This document shows positions 59,177-64,000 of a stretch of DNA of 64,000 bases, one piece after another. A model generated the notes under the pieces. It was not told where the DNA came from. It worked only from the letters and a program-made list of their open reading frames with translations, and made no database searches. Source of the DNA: Utricularia gibba. Lineage: Eukaryota; Streptophyta; Magnoliopsida; Lamiales; Lentibulariaceae. The stretch lies in contig NEEC01000016.1 in NCBI GenBank assembly GCA_002189035.1, positions 2,503,001 to 2,567,000 on the forward strand, read 5' to 3'. Made by a program: the position numbers and the translations under genes. Every line of letters starts with the position of its first letter. Within the stretch, counting starts at the first letter, position 1.

Positions 59177-59480
59177 GAAAGCACCTAGGGTTTACTTGTT
59201 GAAGAAAATGATATAAGTTGAAGAGTTCTTAGGGTCAAACCCATTCTCCGTAATGAATGCTTCGATTTAAAGAAGAGCTCAATATGGCCGAATCCTAACA
59301 TCTGCAAATATCGGTTGCTTTCTGCACCTGCTATACGATCTCGCTTTTCAGACTGTGCCATATGGTCATATCTGTCAGATCTCTGATAAATATCGGTCTG
59401 TAGACTGGCATTATCCCCTCAGAGTGTCTTTTGGCAGCATTTTGGAAGCCGATTACGCTCGATTGATTTATCCCCCATCA
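59177..59480 (-). repeat. LTRx-like fragment, right arm
   Basis: Mirror of 45137-45440, starting tgatggggg on the minus strand at 59480. Confidence 0.6.
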
Positions 59481-59847
59481 TTCAACAAGAAGTGATCTGG
59501 AAGCCTAGAAAGGAACCCACTCAAGTCTACCCTCAAGAGAATCAATCTCTTGCAACCAGACTTTGAAAAGAAAGGAAATTTAGGAGCCACACTTCAAAAA
59601 TAGTTGGAATTGGAAGTGATAATCCTAAGACACCACAAGCTCGAAGCTTGATAAGTCCAGAGTGTTCAACCACTCAAAGAAGAGGAGAATCCTCACAACA
59701 TACATCAAATGACTACAGATCCTGAAATAGTAAATCTCTAGAGTATTTATACTCTAGGATTGGGCTCTAACATTATATAGCCCAAACTAAATGAAATAGA
59801 AAAGTCTAACAAGCCCAATGCTCTAAGGTAAATCCACGTTCAAGTAG
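59481..59847 (-). repeat. Gypsy LTR with palindromic TATA, right arm
   Basis: Mirror of 44770-45136. The TATA palindrome ctagagtatttatactctag is at 59738-59757. Confidence 0.55.
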
Positions 59848-59858
59848 TTGAGCTCTTT

Positions 59859-60047
59859 TCATGGGATTTCTTCAAGCCCATGTTTGATTCCAATGGTATT
59901 GAGTAGACACTTAAGTGTATCTTCCACCATCTTTGTCTTGCTCCTAGTCATTGGTCCTGGTTGAATCATCTTTGTTTCTAATGTGTTCACTTGGACAAAC
60001 TCTTCATCATTCTTCAAATACACTTCATTATCTTCCTGGGGCTCATC
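59859..60047 (-). pseudogene. Gypsy pol C-terminal tail, right arm
   Basis: Mirror of 44570-44758, with the same GPMTRSKTK motif and stop. Confidence 0.7.
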
Positions 60048-60251
60048 ACTTTGTGGAATGAGAGAGGGATTATTTACTTTATTGAAATATTTATGAATGA
60101 TTTTATGGTAAATGGAGAAAATTTTGAGTCAAGCTTAGACCATTTGGATCAGGTTTTGAAGAAATGTGTGGAAAAGAATTTGGTTTTAAATTCTGAAAAA
60201 TATCATTTTTTGGTGGATAATGGAATTTTTAGGGCACCTAATTTCCAAAAA
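60048..60251 (+). pseudogene. Gypsy reverse transcriptase fragment, right arm
   Basis: Mirror of 44366-44569 with the same FMND motif and the same junction to the copia fragment. Confidence 0.8.
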
Positions 60252-60628
60252 GGTAAATAAAATACTGAAACGAGCACAGGTTTGAGAACCTTACTGCTCT
60301 GATACCATGTTGATGCAAGAAAAAGAGAGTTTTGGGAAGTAACAAAAAGGTAATGCTTCTGAGATCACCTTGGATGAAAAACGACTCATGAACAATAAAA
60401 ATGACCGAAAACCCTCATTCACGCATTCCTAGTAGGGTTTATATATACCCAATACCTAGGTTACCCAACAGTGGGCCACAATTATTGAAAACACACAAAA
60501 AGCCCAACAACTCGAATCCAACACATCCATGCTCGAACTCAACACTTTTTATCTGAAATATAACATTATGACACAAGATTAGTGCTTCCAATCACCTTCA
60601 AACTTTGGATTGAGGCTGATCTCCAACA
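60252..60628 (-). mobile_element. Truncated copia 5' end, right arm
   Basis: Mirror of 43989-44365: LTR 60308-60628 and primer site 60296-60307 on the minus strand, with the identical breakpoint. Confidence 0.92.
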
Positions 60629-61009
60629 CGGAGTTGTCGGAGCTCGTCGAGGAAATCTTCACTGGACGGAGATGGTGGGAAAAGATACAAGTTGGGGGAG
60701 GGGGGGCTTAGAGTTGAACCCCTTCCACTGTAATGTTTCTCGCATTTATAGATGGGGTGAACCCGACTGAATTCGGGGTTCTGCAAGTGTTGGCTGCTTT
60801 CTACGTCTGCTGTACGTACTACGGTTCTACCCCTGGATAACTGCCGACTGCTATGCTATTGCCGTAATTTGGCTACTTTTCGGTTTGTCTGAAACGGCCA
60901 CCATTGACAAGTCCTGATAGTTATCGGTCTGTCGGCCTGCACTAGGGCATCAAAACACCCTTTGGCTACTTTTCATAGACCGATTAACTCAGTCGGATTA
61001 ATGCCCCAT
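60629..61009 (-). repeat. LTRx, 5' part, right arm
   Basis: Mirror of 43608-43988, ending tgatgggg on the minus strand at 61009. The unassigned spacer 61010-61182 follows. Confidence 0.8.
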
Positions 61010-61182
61010 CACGCATAAAAGGATCTAAAAAAGTTATTAAAAATCATAAATATAATATAACAGAAAACCACTTATGTGAGGTTTTAAAATTAAGATTAAA
61101 ATAGGAGGAAAAGAAAGGAAAAGATATTATTGTTTCAGTAATATCTTGCTTCATGGTTGGCTAATAATATTCACTTCTCAAT

Positions 61183-61504
61183 TGTTGGAGATCAGCCTCA
61201 ATCCAAAGTTTGAAGGTGATTGGAAGCACTAATCTTGTGTCATAATGTTATATTTCAGATTAAAAAGGTGTTGAGTTCGAGCATGGAAGTGTTGGATTCG
61301 AGTTGTTGGGCTTTTTGTATGTTTTCAATAATTGTGGCCCACTGTTGGGTAACCTAGGTATTGGGTATATATAAACCCTACTAGAAATGCGTGAATGATG
61401 GTTTTGGTCATTCTTATTGTTCATGAGTCGTTTTTCATTTAAGGTGATCTCAAAAGCATTACCTTTTTGTTACTTCCCAAGACTCTCTTTTTCTTGCATC
61501 AACA
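61183..61504 (+). repeat. Copia C 5' LTR (variant alpha)
   Basis: 322 bp, TG...CA ends, about one difference from copia A's 5' LTR by eye. Followed by the primer site. Confidence 0.95.
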
Positions 61505-61516
61505 TGGTATCAGAGC
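61505..61516 (+). promoter_or_regulatory. Copia C primer binding site
   Basis: tggtatcagagc, initiator tRNA-Met type. Confidence 0.95.
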
Positions 61517-61622
61517 AGTAAGGTTCTCAAACCTGTGCTCGTTTCAGTATTTTATTTACCGTTCAGCGTTTTTTCCTTGGTGGATTACAAAGTATCAACC
61601 CAAAGCTTTTGAAGCGGTGGCT

Positions 61623-63554
61623 ATGATGGCATCTGGTAGAGTACCTCCAATATTTGATGGTTCAGGGTATGGAAGCTGGGTCAAAAAGATGCGCAGCTAC
61701 CTGCGGGTCAGAAAGATTTGGGATGTTGTCGAAAGGGAGATTCCGGCGATTACAATAACAAGCAAATCCACATCAGAACAGCAAGAGGCAGCTGAATATC
61801 TTCAACAGAGAAAAGATGAAGCAATGGATGCCTTGTATCAAGCCATCTCTGAACATCTATTTGATGATATTACAGAGTGTCAATCAGCAAAAGAAATATG
61901 GGATACTCTCAAATCCCATTATGAAGGTGATGCCAAACTGAGAGAAATATTATGCAAAAACAAGCTAGAGGACTTTGAGAGGAACAAAATGTTAGACAAT
62001 GAAACCATACAAGTCTATTATGAACGTACTGCGAAACTTGTGAAGGAGATTCGAGGATTGGGGAAACAACTTGAGGATCAAAAGGTGATTAGCAAGGCAA
62101 TCATGAGCATACCTGCAAGATTCGAGCCAAAGTTATATGCACTTGAGACAGAAATAAGAATCCTTGACATTATTGAAGGAAAGCTCCATCAGTTATATCC
62201 TGAATATCCTGTTACACCAGAGCCAACATTTAGAGAGTTCATGATTGAGTTGCAATCTACACAAAAGAGATTGGAGCTAACAGATGGTTATGAAGTTGAG
62301 AAAACTTATGGTGAAGCTGCTCTCCTCACCAAAATGCAGAATATGAATATAAACTCAGGTGCAATTAACAATGTCAAGGATGTCAAATCAACAGCCATCA
62401 AACAATCACCAACGTCAATCCCCACATCAATGATGGGCAATCAGAAGTGCAGGCATTGTGACAAATCCAACCATAAGAGTGAAGATTGTTGGACTTTAAG
62501 CACAAATGCTTGCAAGCATTGTAACAAACAGAATCACAGAAGTGAGTTTTGTTGGTGGAAGCCTGATGCTTTGTGCACGAAATGCAATCAAAGAGGCCAT
62601 CTTGACAAGGTATGTGGAATGTCAAATCCAATAAAAGTTGAGCATAACAAGAAGGCTACTTCCAGGGAAGAGAAATCACATGCATCCTTTACCTACTTTG
62701 AAGATGAGCCAGAAATATCTTTTGAAGATCCTTTTGAGTATGAGTGTGCTCTAATGACAGTAGCCTCAGATGCTAAAGGCTGGTACTTGGACTCTGGCGC
62801 CTCCTATCATGTATGTTGTGATACAAGGTCATTTCTCAAGCTTGAAAGGATTGGGAAGGAGGTAAGCACGTGCACTGGTGAAAATATTGGCATTGTGGGC
62901 AAAGGAAGCATTTTACTCTTGCTAAAAGAAGGAATTGTTCAAGTTGATGATGTCTATTATTCACCAAACCTCAAACAGAACCTGTTGAGGTTTGGCCAAT
63001 TGAGCAGGCAAGGTTTTGACATTGAGCTGATGAAAGATGCTGGTGGTATAACCACTACAGTTAAGGTTGCTGATCCAAAAACGAAGATTGAATTCCATAC
63101 TGTGTTGACCACCTACAACCTCTACCAAATCATGGTCAGTGATCATAAAAGTTGTATTTTCTCACTTCAAGATCAAAGCAGCCTTTGGCACAAACGTTTT
63201 GGGCACTATAGCTTCAACAATCTGAAAATATTGCAGAAGAATAAGGAAGTACTGGAATTGAAAGACATCAAGTTTGCTAATGCCATATGTGAAGTGTGTC
63301 ATCAAGGTAAACAGTGTAGAAAGCCCTTTTATTCCAGTGATTCAGTAGCAAAGGAGAAATTAGAGCTTGTGCATACAGATGTTTGTGGACCATTTAAGGA
63401 ATGTTCATTAGGGGGGAGAAGATACTTTGTTACATTCATTGATGATTATTCACGTTATTGTTGGGTTTACTTTCTTAAAAGCAAGTCAGAATGTTCTGTG
63501 AAAATGAGGGAATCATGCATCAATTCACCGTCCACAACAGAATGGTATATGTGA
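61623..63554 (+). pseudogene. Copia C gag-protease-integrase, deleted core
   Basis: Starts at MMASGRVPPIFDG. Three zinc knuckles, the protease Asp-Ser-Gly, the zinc-binding residues and the first integrase Asp are present. Near 63490 it jumps from SKSE to a different frame because 112 bp found in A and B are missing, including the second catalytic Asp region. The frame ends at 63552-63554. Confidence 0.93.
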
Positions 63555-63579
63555 AAGGAGAAACAGAACAATCCTTGAT

Positions 63580-64000
63580 ATGTCAAGATGCCTATTGTTT
63601 GAGAAAGGTCTTCCTGTAAGTTTCTGGGTTGAAGCGGTATCTACATCTGTATATCTGTTGAACTTGCTTCCCTCAAGGGCGATTAGTGGAAAAACCGCCC
63701 ATGAAAAATGGCATGGTGATATTAAAAAGGTTGATCATCTCAAAATCTTTGGTAGTCTGTGTTTTACTCATATACCAGGCCAAAAACGAGGAAAACTTGA
63801 AAAGAAATCTGTATCTGGTGTATTTGTTGGTTATAGCAACACTACCGAGGGATATAAAGTTTATCTACCTCAACAGAAGAAATTTATCCTCAGCCATGAT
63901 GTCACTTTTGATGAAGGTGCAAGGTATACTTTAATTGATGATTGCGTTGCTCTGAATGATGCAGAAGCTCATAAAAGTCTTGAAAGGCATAGCACCCATG
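63580..64000 (+). pseudogene. Copia C second frame, partial
   Basis: Open from [20 protein letters not shown] to the window end, colinear with copy A residues 1-140. It lacks copy B's TAG and reads TTEGYKVYLP at that spot. Completeness cannot be judged. Confidence 0.85.

Larger units (their letters stand above)
55533..64000. repeat. Giant inverted repeat, right arm
   Basis: Mirror image of 40505-49084 and continues past the window edge. Amino-acid differences between arms are few in the gypsy frames (for example SVYGTD/SAYGTD, KLPEPTT/KLTEPTT) and more frequent in the copia frames. Confidence 0.97.
61183..64000 (+). mobile_element. Copia C, cut by the window edge
   Basis: 5' LTR, primer site, gag-protease-integrase and the start of the second frame. 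The 3' part lies outside the window. The upstream flank cttctcaat is the same as at copia A's 5' end, so C is A's inverted duplicate and not a separate insertion. Confidence 0.95.

Noticed and set aside
40505-64000. Simple hairpin-read or assembly artefact as the cause of the inverted repeat
   Set aside because: The arms carry private differences and a 112-bp deletion, and the centre is a non-palindromic 6.4 kb. Not fully excluded without reads.

Overview
This is nuclear DNA from a plant, most likely a flowering plant. It is AT-rich and crowded with Ty1-copia and Ty3-gypsy retrotransposons. The copia elements have initiator-tRNA-Met primer sites, and the hAT remains and intron-bearing host gene fragments are also plant-like. 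There are no bacterial, phage, CRISPR, rRNA or tRNA genes. Only one host gene looks intact, and almost everything else is decayed mobile DNA.

Layout. Positions 1-2300 hold an LTR relic. A gypsy gag remnant lies at 2.3-3.6 kb and a hAT transposon with a broken transposase at 3.85-6.8 kb. An intron-containing FCP1/NIF-type phosphatase pseudogene is on the minus strand at 7.2-8.4 kb. Degenerate tandem and low-complexity DNA fills 8.5-10.75 kb. A copia element lacking reverse transcriptase and RNase H occupies 10.76-15.83 kb. Positions 15.9-32.6 kb are a graveyard of gypsy LTR fragments, nested inverted LTR copies, a gag relic and a textbook 679-bp non-autonomous hAT element with a perfect 8-bp target duplication. 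A three-exon gene for a 174-residue protein sits at 34.0-35.0 kb on the minus strand. More LTR relics follow to 38.07 kb.

From 38.07 kb to the right edge lies the most striking structure, a giant nested inverted repeat. Coordinates in the two arms add up to about 104,617. The left arm (paired part 40505-49084) carries copia copy A on the minus strand, a split LTR, a 377-bp copia 5' end and a decayed gypsy element. The right arm (55533-64000, running off the window) carries the same items in mirror image, ending in copia copy C. The 6.4-kb centre holds a third copia, copy B (49884-55207). All three copia copies share one integrase frame break. LTR sequence variants and target-site flanks show that A, and probably B, are recombinants between two LTR variants.

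The genes do not form a pathway. The retroelement parts follow the usual gag, protease, integrase, reverse transcriptase, RNase H order (copia) or protease, reverse transcriptase, RNase H, integrase order (gypsy), but none is intact. I found no convincing new molecular system. The best leads are the inverted repeat as a possible source of double-stranded RNA, the recombinant copia elements with three zinc knuckles, a family of small hairpins with compensating changes, and the uncharacterised 174-residue gene.
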